From: Marinoscillum sp049115815
GTDB lineage: Bacteria > Bacteroidota > Bacteroidia > Cytophagales > Cyclobacteriaceae
Assembly (NCBI GenBank): GCA_049115815.1
Contig: JAGDZO010000004.1
Location: forward strand, 124,001-188,000
Length of the DNA stretch: 64,000 nucleotides
Direction of reading: 5' to 3'
The position numbers were made by a program, and so were the translations under genes. Of this stretch, positions 51,990 through 61,888 are shown piece by piece (the first letter of the stretch is position 1; every line of letters starts with the position of its first letter). The notes under the pieces are model-generated. The model saw only the letters and a list, made by a program, of their open reading frames with translations, was not told the DNA's origin and ran no database searches.

Positions 51990-54119
51990 ATGAGGATTTC
52001 CAACTTTTTCATTTTATCTGTTCTTTTTACGCTAGTAAGTGCTGGATCCATTTCGGCCCAGACACAGTTTGGAGAAAGTGTTTTCCTAGACGTCAAACTC
52101 TTCGTGGATACTGCAGAGTACAACTGGAAAGAGGATGTCATTCAGGCGAACCAAAAAAGCTCACTGGCTTTTGCATATCGTGAGGAGGCTGAGGTAGCTG
52201 AAGTTTATTTGTTTTTTGATGAAGGGTCTGGCCTTGAGGATATCCAGTTGATGGCTTCTGCTGACTACAGCATCGTTGACTCCATGTTGATTTTCAGGGA
52301 TTACGCACGTTTCAAAGTTCGATTTAGTCAATTGACCAATTCGGATTTTCTCAAATTCCTGTTTAGAGTAAAGACCTCAGAAGCAACTGACTTGGTAGAG
52401 CTGGCGCTGTTACCTTATACCACCACTTATGTAGCGCTCTATGAAGGCACTGATGAACTCTATATTGGTGAAGAGAAGGTTTTCCAATTGACCACCAACA
52501 ATCATAGAAACATCGTGGTGGACAATAGATGGACAGAAGGGTTGCCCGTAGACTATAGGCTAACCAAACAAGGATCAAAGCTGCTCCTACATTTGCTGCC
52601 TAACGAGCTTGGTAAACAATCGGTGACGGTAAGCCTGTATTCCAAGAAACCAACTTTAGTCAATGGCCGGCTGGTTTACGCTGTTGAACCTTTGGTGGCT
52701 AATTTCAGCATAAGATCTGGTCGCTTAGCCTTTTTGCAGTTTGATACTCCTGAAGTCACACCAAAAGAAGATAAAAAGGAGGCGATAGAAATTCAGCTGG
52801 ATAATCACCGGTTTTTGAAATTGGGAAAAACCTACCGAATAGAGGATCAGGAAGAGGCAGGAGGAGCATTGATTGCTGAGCTATTTGCCAAAACTAGACT
52901 GAACAATGATAAGGTGCTGTGTCTGCTCAGGCCATATGCTTTTCATAGAAAGTCGGAGGGATATCTATATATCAAAGATGGGGATAGAGCCAGTTTTGTG
53001 ACCAATCTTGACATCACTCCCAAAACCACCGTCAGATCCATCTCCGTCCAACGCGAAGGACGCGATTGGCAAAAGGGTAATCAGGTTTTTCCTGGGGAAA
53101 CGGTGAACATAAAGCTGGAAGGGGAGGGATTGCACAAGGCACAGTTTAGTTTTCCTGGAGCCAATGATTTGAGTTATGATTCTCTAATCAAGAATGAAAA
53201 CATTTCCATTTTTCAAATTAGAGTACCCCTGAGCATAAGTACCAATACCATTGAGATATTCAATCACAATAGACCTTCAGGTAGTGTACTAAAGGTAGCG
53301 GAGTACCAACGGCCTAGACTATTTGATTTTATCACCTTGGATATGGGAGATAGACAGTATGTGGTGAGCGAAATAGAAAAGCCAATTTATTACGAAAAAA
53401 CCCTAACTGATTTGGTTTTTGACTTTGATCGGCAAAAGATAGATGAAGGTAGAGAGCTTTTTGGGCGACAATACCTGAACATCAAGGTCAAGATTTCTAA
53501 TAAGAAAGGAAACTTGATAGAACTTTATGAATTCGACCAACTCATCATTTGTCCTGGCGAGAAGTCTCCGCGGTTTGTGCATTATGATTCAAAAAATTGC
53601 CGCTCTGAAGACATCAATTTGAATAATTTCATTTCCAAGAAGACCGCCGATCTAGAGGAGTGGTCACGGATAGAGCTAATCATCAGTCACCAAAAAGACA
53701 AGTATAAGGGCGAAGGAAGCTCAAAGAAGATTCTTATTCATCTTAAGAGGGATTACAACTTTGACATAGATGTTTCTTTCCCTGCGGGACTTTTAATCTT
53801 AAAGGCAAAGGAGGACAATTTCGCAAATTTTGGAGGAGTAAGCTTGGCCATGATTGCCCAACTTAGTTTTTATCAACCTGGGAAAATTGCCAAGAAAAGG
53901 CCGTATAAAGTGGGTGCGGGTTTTATAGCGATTGATGCGTTTAATTTTACTGAGCAAGCCAACTCAAGAAGAGATGTTGGACTTGTTGTGATTGGCTCGC
54001 TTTATCCTACATCAAGTGACAATAAGCTCACATTCCCATTGTATGCAGGTGGCGGATATTTGCTCTCAGAGGGAAAAGCATTTTTCCTGATAGGCCCGGG
54101 TATCAGGGTAAGATTCTGA
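51990..54119 (+). CDS. Large secreted protein, unknown function
   Basis: 709 residues from ATG 51990 (an ATG six codons earlier gives a poorer signal peptide). Signal peptide MRISNFFILSVLFTLVSAGS, then long beta-rich regions without a recognisable family. Two stretches look like immunoglobulin-type sandwiches (about 190-265 and 345-430). The final ~90 residues (VGAGFIAIDAFNF, VGLVVIGSLYP, GPGIRVRF) form glycine-rich alternating strands ending in a charged-aromatic F, as in outer-membrane-embedded or surface C-termini. It lies 45 bp after the hydrolase-OsmC gene and abuts a convergent small gene. Confidence 0.72.
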   Translation: MRISNFFILSVLFTLVSAGSISAQTQFGESVFLDVKLFVDTAEYNWKEDVIQANQKSSLAFAYREEAEVAEVYLFFDEGSGLEDIQLMASADYSIVDSMLIFRDYARFKVRFSQLTNSDFLKFLFRVKTSEATDLVELALLPYTTTYVALYEGTDELYIGEEKVFQLTTNNHRNIVVDNRWTEGLPVDYRLTKQGSKLLLHLLPNELGKQSVTVSLYSKKPTLVNGRLVYAVEPLVANFSIRSGRLAFLQFDTPEVTPKEDKKEAIEIQLDNHRFLKLGKTYRIEDQEEAGGALIAELFAKTRLNNDKVLCLLRPYAFHRKSEGYLYIKDGDRASFVTNLDITPKTTVRSISVQREGRDWQKGNQVFPGETVNIKLEGEGLHKAQFSFPGANDLSYDSLIKNENISIFQIRVPLSISTNTIEIFNHNRPSGSVLKVAEYQRPRLFDFITLDMGDRQYVVSEIEKPIYYEKTLTDLVFDFDRQKIDEGRELFGRQYLNIKVKISNKKGNLIELYEFDQLIICPGEKSPRFVHYDSKNCRSEDINLNNFISKKTADLEEWSRIELIISHQKDKYKGEGSSKKILIHLKRDYNFDIDVSFPAGLLILKAKEDNFANFGGVSLAMIAQLSFYQPGKIAKKRPYKVGAGFIAIDAFNFTEQANSRRDVGLVVIGSLYPTSSDNKLTFPLYAGGGYLLSEGKAFFLIGPGIRVRF

Positions 54120-54308
54120 TTATTTTGTGATGACCTCCTCCAGGAGTACGCGAATCTCATCATTGCAAAATCCCATTTCCTGACCTTGCAAATAGATCTC
54201 TTGTTCTTTGTGAGAACTGAAATTGCCTTTTCGGATAGTTTTTTTTGCTAGTTGTACGAATGCGTTGGTCAATTCTTGTTGTTGGTCGTGTACCCTTAGC
54301 AATGTCAT
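54120..54308 (-). CDS. Small soluble protein, unknown
   Basis: 62-residue, probably all-helical protein (MTLLRVHDQQQELTNAFVQL, then AKKTIRKGNFSSHKEQEIYL and LLEEVITK). No family is known. The stop abuts the stop of the convergent large gene without a gap. Composition is protein-like and the frame is clean, so I believe it is real, but small size limits certainty. Confidence 0.5.
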   Translation of the reverse strand: MTLLRVHDQQQELTNAFVQLAKKTIRKGNFSSHKEQEIYLQGQEMGFCNDEIRVLLEEVITK

Positions 54309-54512
54309 AACGATTGATCTTTTTTAGTGCGATTATTTCAGCAAAGATATGAAAATATTGCCATATTGACAACATATGCCCGAATCCTTACAATAATCTC
54401 AATTGGTAGATGCTAACTTTGAAAATATGCTAATATCGGTAGTGGTCCTATGATTGGATTTTGAAATACTCTTAACCTCTTTGGTGATGTCTTCGTCAAT
54501 CTGTATAGGTGA

Positions 54513-55397
54513 CTAGGCCTTTCTCTTCTCCGCCAAAAATATCCCTCCTATGATGATTCCGGCACCCACAAATTGCAGCCAGGTCAGTCGTTCCTCTAGG
54601 AACAAATAGGCCAGACATATTGTCGAAATAGGCCCCAGACTACCGAACAAGGAGAAGTTATTGGCGCCTAGTAATTTGATAGCATAACTCACTAAAAACG
54701 AGGGAATCACAGTAGCGAATATCGCCATGGCCAAGCCGATCCAATAGACCTCCGCCTGAAAATCCAAAAGCCCTTTAGGTAATGAGATGGCATAGTGAAT
54801 GATCACGGCAATACAAGAAACTATCATGGCATAAGCTGTGAAAGCCGTAGCGCCAAATTTGGGAATCAACCAACCCGAACCGACTAAATAGGCAGCATAG
54901 GTAAGCGCACTTAGCAGAATCAAAACACTTCCAATGACCACATTGGATTGATCGCTCAGCTGCAACTCTGAACCGAAGATCGTAGCGATACCTAAGTAGG
55001 TTACAAATACCCCTAACGCCTGCCTTTTGGAGATTTTTTTCTTAAGAAAAATATAAGAGATGAGCAAAACCAAAGTTGGGTAGATGAACAAGATCAACCT
55101 TTCGAGGCTTGCTTTGATATACATCAATCCAAGGAAATCAAAATAGCTGGCGAGGTAATAACCAATAAGGCCTAAGCCAATTAGCCAAAAGTAATCTCTG
55201 GACACTGGCTTGATTTTAGGTGGATACATGACCGCAATGATGATATATACAGGAAGGGCAAACAACATCCTGAATAGCAGAAGACTTACGGTATCTACAT
55301 CATACTGATATGCGAGCTTCACCATGACTGCCTTGCTAGAAAACATCAGGACACCCACAATCGCCAATATCACTCCATATGTTTTTGAGTTTTGCAT
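54513..55397 (-). CDS. DMT superfamily transporter (EamA type)
   Basis: 294-residue inner-membrane protein with ten membrane helices in two EamA halves (about 8-135 and 150-285). Marks: an opening VILAIVGVLMFSSKAVMVKL, the inner-half ends LVLLISYIFLKKKISKRQAL and LAYLFLEERLTWLQFVGAGI, both with the typical Leu-rich helix followed by a basic turn. Members export amino acids, nucleobases or other small metabolites; the substrate cannot be told. It stands alone between a small gene and the LVIVD lipoprotein pair. Confidence 0.88.
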   Translation of the reverse strand: MQNSKTYGVILAIVGVLMFSSKAVMVKLAYQYDVDTVSLLLFRMLFALPVYIIIAVMYPPKIKPVSRDYFWLIGLGLIGYYLASYFDFLGLMYIKASLERLILFIYPTLVLLISYIFLKKKISKRQALGVFVTYLGIATIFGSELQLSDQSNVVIGSVLILLSALTYAAYLVGSGWLIPKFGATAFTAYAMIVSCIAVIIHYAISLPKGLLDFQAEVYWIGLAMAIFATVIPSFLVSYAIKLLGANNFSLFGSLGPISTICLAYLFLEERLTWLQFVGAGIIIGGIFLAEKRKA

Positions 55398-55563
55398 GTG
55401 GGCTGCAAGGTAATCGGCTTTTGGCGGAGACCTTAAACCAGCTGATGACTTTTATAATTATTCTATGGGATAAGGCTTTAGCATTGGGATTAGGAGTATT
55501 TTTATATATTTAGTACAACTGTTTGAAAACATCGAGGGTCATACTCCCAACCAATTAATCTAA

Positions 55564-56109
55564 ATGCAAGCAATCAGGTATTTCTGTTTAGCGGTTTTCG
55601 GGCTGTCTATTATAGCTGCGGTTTCATGTGACCCGTTTATTCCCGAGTTTCCAGAAGGGAATATTGAAGGAATGAGACCTGTTTATGCTGATTCTACCAC
55701 TTTCCAAATTGAAAAGCAAAGCGGCCGCAGCATCAATCTAGCTGGTAAGATTTATTATTATCAAGGCTATCTTATGATCAACGAAGTGGGTCAAGGAATT
55801 CATGTAATAGACAATAGCGATAAGTCAAATCCGCAAGTATTGTTCTTTATAAGTATTCCGGGCAACACCGATGTTGCCATTAGAGATGGCATGCTTTACG
55901 TCAATAATCACGCGGATTTAGTTACTCTTAGAATAGACAATGAAGAGATAGTCTTGGTTGATAGGCAGGAAAGTCTCTTTCTAGAACCAGAGCAATTTAA
56001 GTATCCACTAGGAAGGGATATCTACTTTGAGTGTCCTGATGAATCTAAGGGTAGAATAATTGGTTGGGTGCCGGATATTTTGACTTCACCAGAATGCTAT
56101 AAGAGATGA
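55564..56109 (+). CDS. LVIVD-repeat lipoprotein (first of a pair)
   Basis: 181 residues; lipoprotein signal with Cys22 (IIAAVSC). The mature part contains LVIVD-type propeller strands (INEVGQGIHVIDNSDKSNPQ), a repeat found in secreted and surface beta-propellers. It is shorter than a full propeller and may form one with the next protein, whose gene overlaps it by 4 bp (ATGA). No promoter word was found in the 166 bp upstream. Confidence 0.8.
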   Translation: MQAIRYFCLAVFGLSIIAAVSCDPFIPEFPEGNIEGMRPVYADSTTFQIEKQSGRSINLAGKIYYYQGYLMINEVGQGIHVIDNSDKSNPQVLFFISIPGNTDVAIRDGMLYVNNHADLVTLRIDNEEIVLVDRQESLFLEPEQFKYPLGRDIYFECPDESKGRIIGWVPDILTSPECYKR

Positions 56110-56852
56110 GAAGAATACTGACAATCATGATCGTCGCGATGAGCATATTTTCTTGTGCGGATAATGACGAAAGCAATATAAGTTTGGGCCCTGGTGAGGG
56201 AGCTGTTGGAGTAGGTGGATCTACAGCTCGGTTTGTCATCAAAGGCGATTACTTATATATAGTAACCGATGTTGAGCTGAAGGTTCTGAAACTCACGACC
56301 GGCCAAAAACCACAACTGGTGAGCGAAATCCCGACAACTCGAGGGTTGGAAACCATTTTCAATCTTGGCAATTATCTGTTTCTAGGAGCAGAAGATGGAG
56401 TTTACATCTACAACTTGATAAACCCTGCGAACCCAAGTTTTATAACCCGATACGTCCATCAGCTAGCTTGTGACCCTGTAATAGCTCAAGGAAGTTTTGC
56501 CTATTTAACTCTCAGGGACGGTACAGACTGCAGGGGTACAGGAACTAATCAGCTAATCACGCTGGATATCTCAGATATCAACAGCATTGTGGCTGTGGAC
56601 ACTATCAATATGCTACGACCGAGAGGGCTGACCATATTCGAAGGTGATTTGTATGTGAGCGAAGGAGCTTTTGGAACCAAGAAATTTGATATTTCTACAC
56701 CTTATAGGCCCCACCAAGATACGCTCTATGATCATATTCCTTCCAATGACCTGATAGGGTTATCAGATGTATTGATAGTGACAGAAAACCGTGGTGTAAG
56801 TCAGTTCAATTCGATCAATGATACACTTACACTATTAAGCCAAATCAGATAA
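56106..56852 (+). CDS. LVIVD-repeat lipoprotein (second of a pair)
   Basis: 248 residues; lipobox SIFSC with Cys17. Several LVIVD-like units: YLYIVTDVELKVLKLTTGQK, then GVYIYNLINPANPSF, later TLDISDINSIVAVDT and KKFDISTPYRPHQDT. Two cysteines in LACDPV and DCRG could form a disulfide. It is coupled to the upstream lipoprotein gene by ATGA and lies 2 bp before a third exported protein. The trio should be co-transcribed; function unknown, with ligand or partner binding at the cell surface as the natural guess. Confidence 0.82.
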   Translation: MRRILTIMIVAMSIFSCADNDESNISLGPGEGAVGVGGSTARFVIKGDYLYIVTDVELKVLKLTTGQKPQLVSEIPTTRGLETIFNLGNYLFLGAEDGVYIYNLINPANPSFITRYVHQLACDPVIAQGSFAYLTLRDGTDCRGTGTNQLITLDISDINSIVAVDTINMLRPRGLTIFEGDLYVSEGAFGTKKFDISTPYRPHQDTLYDHIPSNDLIGLSDVLIVTENRGVSQFNSINDTLTLLSQIR

Positions 56853-56854
56853 TT

Positions 56855-57547
56855 ATGAGGTCATCTATTCTCATTTTACTTTTCGCCTTCATTCCTATAT
56901 CAAAAGTATTTGGTCAAGGGACTAACGAAGGATATGACAAAGAGTCTTTAGTAAATGTCAAGTTGGATGTACTCAACTTTATAAGTCCGGTTGACCCTTC
57001 TTTTCTTGGTTCTGTTGAATATTTTCTATTACCAAAATGGATATCTGTCACACATGAGGTTGGTTGGGTAATGGATATTCGCTCTTATGAAAATGTTGAA
57101 ATATCTAAGAGTATTAAGGTGGGACATGAGTTGAGATTTTACTTTCCAGTTATCCCAGAATTTGAGAAGACTAAGGCTTACCTGAGCGGAGAGTACCAAT
57201 TTAGAAGGTTGGTAGTCAATGAAAGGTACGTACTTGGATATGAGTGCGATTATAGATGTGTTTACTATCGCAACTATGAAGGGGACTTGAATACGGTGAG
57301 AAAACTCTGGCAAGTTCACATGGGAGTCCAAGCCAATTTGAGTCCGCGCATATTTTTCGAACTTGATTTTGGGATTGGTCAGTCGGAGTTTGATCTCAGA
57401 AGAAATACAATCATTCAAGACGCGATTTTCGTAGAGACCAGCAGATTTATTGAGCAACGTGACCTCCGAACCGAAGAAGCCATATCGGTTTCAGGCAAAC
57501 TCGGGTTTCGACTTATTGGAAGGAAAAAGAGGGATAAGTTGTTCTAG
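56855..57547 (+). CDS. Secreted barrel-like protein, partner of the LVIVD lipoproteins
   Basis: 230 residues; signal peptide 1-20 (ending KVFGQG). The mature part has alternating strands (SVEYFLLPKWISVTHEVGWV, IFFELDFGIGQSEFDLRR) and closes VSGKLGFRLIGRKKRDKLF, a layout like an outer-membrane beta-barrel with a basic tail. Two cysteines (CDYRC) lie in a loop. No family is known. It starts 2 bp after the second LVIVD gene. Confidence 0.72.
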   Translation: MRSSILILLFAFIPISKVFGQGTNEGYDKESLVNVKLDVLNFISPVDPSFLGSVEYFLLPKWISVTHEVGWVMDIRSYENVEISKSIKVGHELRFYFPVIPEFEKTKAYLSGEYQFRRLVVNERYVLGYECDYRCVYYRNYEGDLNTVRKLWQVHMGVQANLSPRIFFELDFGIGQSEFDLRRNTIIQDAIFVETSRFIEQRDLRTEEAISVSGKLGFRLIGRKKRDKLF

Positions 57548-57686
57548 AGAAATTTTTGGAGAGGCTGGAATAAAAGCCCTCGACTTATTCCTCCATTAGA
57601 TTTTCTTAAGTCCAAAAAGCTGGATATACGAGAAACCTCTTTAACTTGATTCTAAGAGCTCATAATCCTTATTCAAGCAAAAATTT

Positions 57687-59582
57687 CTACGTTTTATCAA
57701 TCAACACTATCTTCTGACGATCGTGCTTTTGTACACGGTGTACAAAATCTCTAAACTCAGAATAGTCTTCCGCAGGGAAATCTCCAGCGTTCATTTCTAG
57801 CTTACGTATGAGGATTAGAGAATTTTCTTCATTAAGAACTTTCCTAGAGTAACTGCCAAAATTTGAATCAAATTCTTCTTCCTTGAGAAGACTCTCAGTT
57901 TGGTATCTGGTAGGTAAGATTACCTCTATGGTGTCTATTTGAGTGTAAGGATATCTTCTGTGTATTGGGTTCGATCGCTCCTTGGAGGGCAATTTCAGTC
58001 CACTGAGGTTGGTGAAAATAAAAGGGCTATAAAACAATCGATTGCCTGTGGGTCTGGAAATATTGGCAAATTCTACTTCCACTTCGAATTGTCCTGATGG
58101 AACGGGCTCGTTTGATATCTCAGAAAGATTCAAATCTACCAATGAAATGTTCCCCCAATCATGTTCATCTATGAACCATTCTCGTTGCTTACTTTCTGGA
58201 GAAATCTGAGCTCCTCTAAATCCATCATTCTCTATTTCTTGCCCTTTGTAAGTTCTGGTTATTCTGCCTTGCCCTTTTCCCTTCTCTTCTAAAAATATTT
58301 TGGCCTTGGTGATCTGAACATTTTCGTCTAGCGAGTAGTGTTTGGTTTTGATAAGGTGCCCTCCCTCTTGATCTACCAATAGGGCGTATCTATTACCGGT
58401 AAAAGTACCCATACTTCCGAAAGGACTCGTCTGTGATGTGCATTCCAGCCATATGGTGTCGTTTTCTATGGGTACAGTAAGAATTACATGGTTGAAATAA
58501 TCTTTAGGGAAATCTGGAATCAGTTCGGACGGATAATACCCACCAGATATCAATGTGTAATAAGAAGGAATTCCGATATGGTCAAGAATGCTCTGAGTAT
58601 AGAACGAAAGCGCCTTACAATCGCCATACTTTTTTTCATGAACAAATCCAGATTCAAATGGCTGTAGTCCTCCAATACCAAGTTGGATGCTCACGTATCT
58701 CATATTGGCTTGCAAGTAGTCATAAACGGCCTTCAGACTGTCGATTTTGGTTTCCGCTCCTAGAAGAGCAGGAGTTATTTCGGACAATTGTTCGGAAGTA
58801 AGCGTGTTTCTACCCTGATTTAGTTCATAAATCCACTTCCCATAACTCTTCCATGTTTTCATACTGCCCACACGGCCATCTAGCTGAAATTGATCTGGGG
58901 CTGTATACACTCGAGGAGATCTTTCACTTGGCAGAGAATATCGCTCATAATCGTACCCTTTCAGTGAGCTTATTGACCAATAGTACTCATGGTTGAATGG
59001 AGCACTCAAGGATGAGTCCATTTCAAGATTGAATGACTTGTACCTAATAGGAGTTTCCAGTTGACTAGTGATGGCTAGTGATGCGGATAAAATGCTTTGC
59101 TTTTCGTAAGATTGCGGAATCCAAGAGGGATAGCTGTATGAGGAATTGTATTCTATAGCATATGATACCTCTATAATGTAAGGATAAGTGCTTTGTTTTA
59201 TCTCTAATGACTTGATTCGCCCATCAGATGCGACACTTGACCCTTTGGTACTGTAGTCATTGAAGTCCTTCAAACCATATTTTTTAATCACCTTACCAAA
59301 CTGATCCTTCACCCTTACGGAACCCTTTTTAATGGTTCTATTCTCATCATAGTATAGTGAGATTTCTTCACGATCATTTGCAAAGCGATTCATGATCACC
59401 ACTTCGTAACTTCTAGTCATCCGGCTTTTTTCCAGGCTCTCAATTTCAAAAAGGGTCTGATCAGTCAGTACAACTTCGTTCATCCCATTCTTAAGAGAAT
59501 CTGGAATGTCGGCAATGATAGATTGAGCGCTGAGCTGAAAAGATCCGATAAGTACTAGTGCAAAAGAGAAATACTTGATCAT
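57687..59582 (-). CDS. DUF3857 / transglutaminase-like secreted protein, intact triad
   Basis: 631 residues; signal peptide 1-19. An N-terminal DUF3857 domain (about 45-215; YIIEVSYAIEYNSS, SYPSWIPQ) is followed by a transglutaminase-like domain with Cys322 in KYGDCKALSFY, His365 in FNHVILTV and an acidic Glu380 in TIWLECTSQ, i.e. a complete Cys-His-acid set. The C-terminal part is beta-rich. The function of the family is not known; the fold suggests a peptidase or acyl transferase in the periplasm. The start overlaps the stop of the upstream paralogue by 4 bp. Confidence 0.87.
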   Translation of the reverse strand: MIKYFSFALVLIGSFQLSAQSIIADIPDSLKNGMNEVVLTDQTLFEIESLEKSRMTRSYEVVIMNRFANDREEISLYYDENRTIKKGSVRVKDQFGKVIKKYGLKDFNDYSTKGSSVASDGRIKSLEIKQSTYPYIIEVSYAIEYNSSYSYPSWIPQSYEKQSILSASLAITSQLETPIRYKSFNLEMDSSLSAPFNHEYYWSISSLKGYDYERYSLPSERSPRVYTAPDQFQLDGRVGSMKTWKSYGKWIYELNQGRNTLTSEQLSEITPALLGAETKIDSLKAVYDYLQANMRYVSIQLGIGGLQPFESGFVHEKKYGDCKALSFYTQSILDHIGIPSYYTLISGGYYPSELIPDFPKDYFNHVILTVPIENDTIWLECTSQTSPFGSMGTFTGNRYALLVDQEGGHLIKTKHYSLDENVQITKAKIFLEEKGKGQGRITRTYKGQEIENDGFRGAQISPESKQREWFIDEHDWGNISLVDLNLSEISNEPVPSGQFEVEVEFANISRPTGNRLFYSPFIFTNLSGLKLPSKERSNPIHRRYPYTQIDTIEVILPTRYQTESLLKEEEFDSNFGSYSRKVLNEENSLILIRKLEMNAGDFPAEDYSEFRDFVHRVQKHDRQKIVLIDKT

Positions 59583-61570
59583 AACGATTTTTTCAAAATG
59601 ATCATCTCATTATGCTTATCAGCGACAAGTTGATAGAATTGGCGTAAGCCCGGGTATTCTGCTGCTGTAAATAAAGTTTTTGATACGTTTATTTTACTGT
59701 AGACTGTTATTTCATCGTTCATCTGGGTAGCCGAAAAAAGAAAAACTCCTCCATTTTCTGGAAGGGCTACACTTTGCTGTTCGGGAAGGGTGGCTTTATA
59801 ACCCTCCGGCACATGGATTTTTGTTAAATAAATGATGGACTGTTTATAAGAAAAATCTATCGGAGATTTTCGTGTTTCTCTTTTGAATGGATTCTCTTTC
59901 AAATTCTCATAGTCCACTATTGGTAGATAGATTATTTCTTCTTGATCAAAGTCCCGCTCTAAATCAAAGCTCAGTTCTACATGATTTACCTTATTTGTAT
60001 CCGGATAGTTGAAGTTATTGAGAGTAGCATCAAGGAAGTTCTCTTCTAAAGAACTGGCGTATTCTTCTACATCATCACGTGCTACTGAATTATATATTGA
60101 TATAGCCGAATGTCCATCAGCATTGACATGAAAATGGCTATTCATAGACTCTTCATCGAATGAGATATCACAGCCTATCATTTTTTTATACTCTGCATTT
60201 TTAAGATTTACCCAGCTTCCACCACCTTCACTAGCTCGCCAACCATTTCCATTCAGGCATCTTCTCGGCAGCATCCCGAAAGGAAGATTAGAGGTGGCAT
60301 CCAATAGATAAGATCCATTTTCTGTATCAACAATGGCTATGACATAGTTAAAGTCATCCATATTTGGGAAAACCGGATGTACAGTCCCATGACCCCTAGT
60401 GCTTAAGATAACAGGATCTGCATTTAGTCCTGCCTCTCTCAATGCTGCAACTAAAGAGAGATTGATATCACCCACCTTATTAGGCTCTCCATTTATGGTT
60501 TGCCGCCCAGCATCGCTACCTGTGAACCCATAAACTTCGTTCCACGTGCTATTGGTCATGAGCCAATTATAGACGGAGACAGCCCTGCTTAACTCATCTT
60601 CATTTTGGATTGTATTGATATAACTTTTAGCGAAACCCCCTTTTTTCAAGACGTTTCCGAAATTGGACCAATCCAAAATTTGCTTATTAAACTTTTCATA
60701 GTTCGATGCAATAAGTTCAATTGGTCGCTGTGGATATTGAATAGAGACTAATTGAAATTCTACTCTGGATATTAAATCAGACTTGTTGTTTTGATGAGGC
60801 TCCTCTTCTATAGGGATAATATTTCTAGCGGTAATGGTAGTATTCTTACTATTTGACTCTAAAGTGGACGTACCTCGTTGTAGTTCACCTCCCTGGCCTG
60901 CGGTGCTCCATGTATATGTAAAAGTTTCGTTGACATCTTGCTCTTTGAAATCCACCTCAACCACATTGCCTACTTGACTCACTTGATAATTGAAGAACTC
61001 CGGTATGGTGACGCTTAATTTGGAATAGGCTGTGGGAATATCATTCTGAAAATACCAAGTTTTCAGAGTAGAGTAAAAATCTGATGAGAGTACATATTTA
61101 TATTCAATTACACTACCCTCCTTTACCTCGGGAAGTGCAAATGAATATTCGACCATATAATCGCTTAAACGCGTCACAAACTTTTCAGAATTTGGAAGTT
61201 TGGTTTTCTCTACTTTGCCATCAACTAGATTATAGGTTGTTGCTTTGAGCGAACCTATGCTCTCCTCGCTTGATCCGTTAACGGGTGAGTAAACTCGGAT
61301 TTTTATATTCGCTTGATCCTTATCAACTAGTTCAAATATTTTTTTCCTAATGGTAATATCAAGAAGGTAGTTCCACCCATTGTCACTATTGTAGTTAAAG
61401 CGGAGTGCTCCTACTTCACCTAATATCATAGAGGTGGCTTCTGGGAAAAAGGAGCAAGAGTCCATAAGAAGTTCTTCTTTGGAGACTTTACCGTATTTCA
61501 ATAAGTTTTTTTGACCAAGGATCGTGAATGAAAAAAATAGGGATACTAGTATGACAATAGACCGAAACAT
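59579..61570 (-). CDS. DUF3857 / transglutaminase-like secreted protein, degenerate triad
   Basis: 663-residue paralogue of the next gene with the same order of domains and a signal peptide (1-19). At the transglutaminase site the Cys is replaced by Ile369 (GDINLSL), the His by Tyr409 (FNYVIAI), and only Asp424 (LLDATS) remains. It therefore should not be catalytic and may act as a binding partner of the intact protein. Similar GxINL/FNYVI members occur elsewhere in the family from memory, so it is a stable form and not a recent loss. Its stop overlaps the start of the intact paralogue by ATGA. Confidence 0.85.
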   Translation of the reverse strand: MFRSIVILVSLFFSFTILGQKNLLKYGKVSKEELLMDSCSFFPEATSMILGEVGALRFNYNSDNGWNYLLDITIRKKIFELVDKDQANIKIRVYSPVNGSSEESIGSLKATTYNLVDGKVEKTKLPNSEKFVTRLSDYMVEYSFALPEVKEGSVIEYKYVLSSDFYSTLKTWYFQNDIPTAYSKLSVTIPEFFNYQVSQVGNVVEVDFKEQDVNETFTYTWSTAGQGGELQRGTSTLESNSKNTTITARNIIPIEEEPHQNNKSDLISRVEFQLVSIQYPQRPIELIASNYEKFNKQILDWSNFGNVLKKGGFAKSYINTIQNEDELSRAVSVYNWLMTNSTWNEVYGFTGSDAGRQTINGEPNKVGDINLSLVAALREAGLNADPVILSTRGHGTVHPVFPNMDDFNYVIAIVDTENGSYLLDATSNLPFGMLPRRCLNGNGWRASEGGGSWVNLKNAEYKKMIGCDISFDEESMNSHFHVNADGHSAISIYNSVARDDVEEYASSLEENFLDATLNNFNYPDTNKVNHVELSFDLERDFDQEEIIYLPIVDYENLKENPFKRETRKSPIDFSYKQSIIYLTKIHVPEGYKATLPEQQSVALPENGGVFLFSATQMNDEITVYSKINVSKTLFTAAEYPGLRQFYQLVADKHNEMIILKKSL

Positions 61571-61753
61571 GAGATAGGTTAGTTAGGTAAGAATCAATTA
61601 TATGGCATGTATTTATCAATGTCAACAAAATGACCATCTTTATCCCGCTACTTGTTAAAAATACTCAATTGCAGGTTAGCATTAATAGCCTCCACCATGC
61701 CATTAAAATGAAGCTGAAATGAAGAAGATTATTGAGGAATCTGGCAGTATCCT

Positions 61754-61786
61754 AGACCTCCGAGGTTTTCAAAACCTCGGAGGTCT
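61754..61786. repeat. 33-bp perfect palindrome, copy 2
   Basis: Identical to 48675-48707: 16-nt arms AGACCTCCGAGGTTTT around a single C. It sits in the 318-bp gap upstream of the degenerate DUF3857 gene, where I see no gene. About 70 bp downstream, at 61858-61872, is AGACCTGTCAGGTTT, half of a sister palindrome with a different core. Confidence 0.9.
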
Positions 61787-61888
61787 GTATCGTTATTAGC
61801 TTCGCCCAAGGATTCAACTTTAAGCAAGTTCTTCAAAATCAAACCAACAAGGCCTTGTAGACCTGTCAGGTTTCGCAATTTCTAAAAC

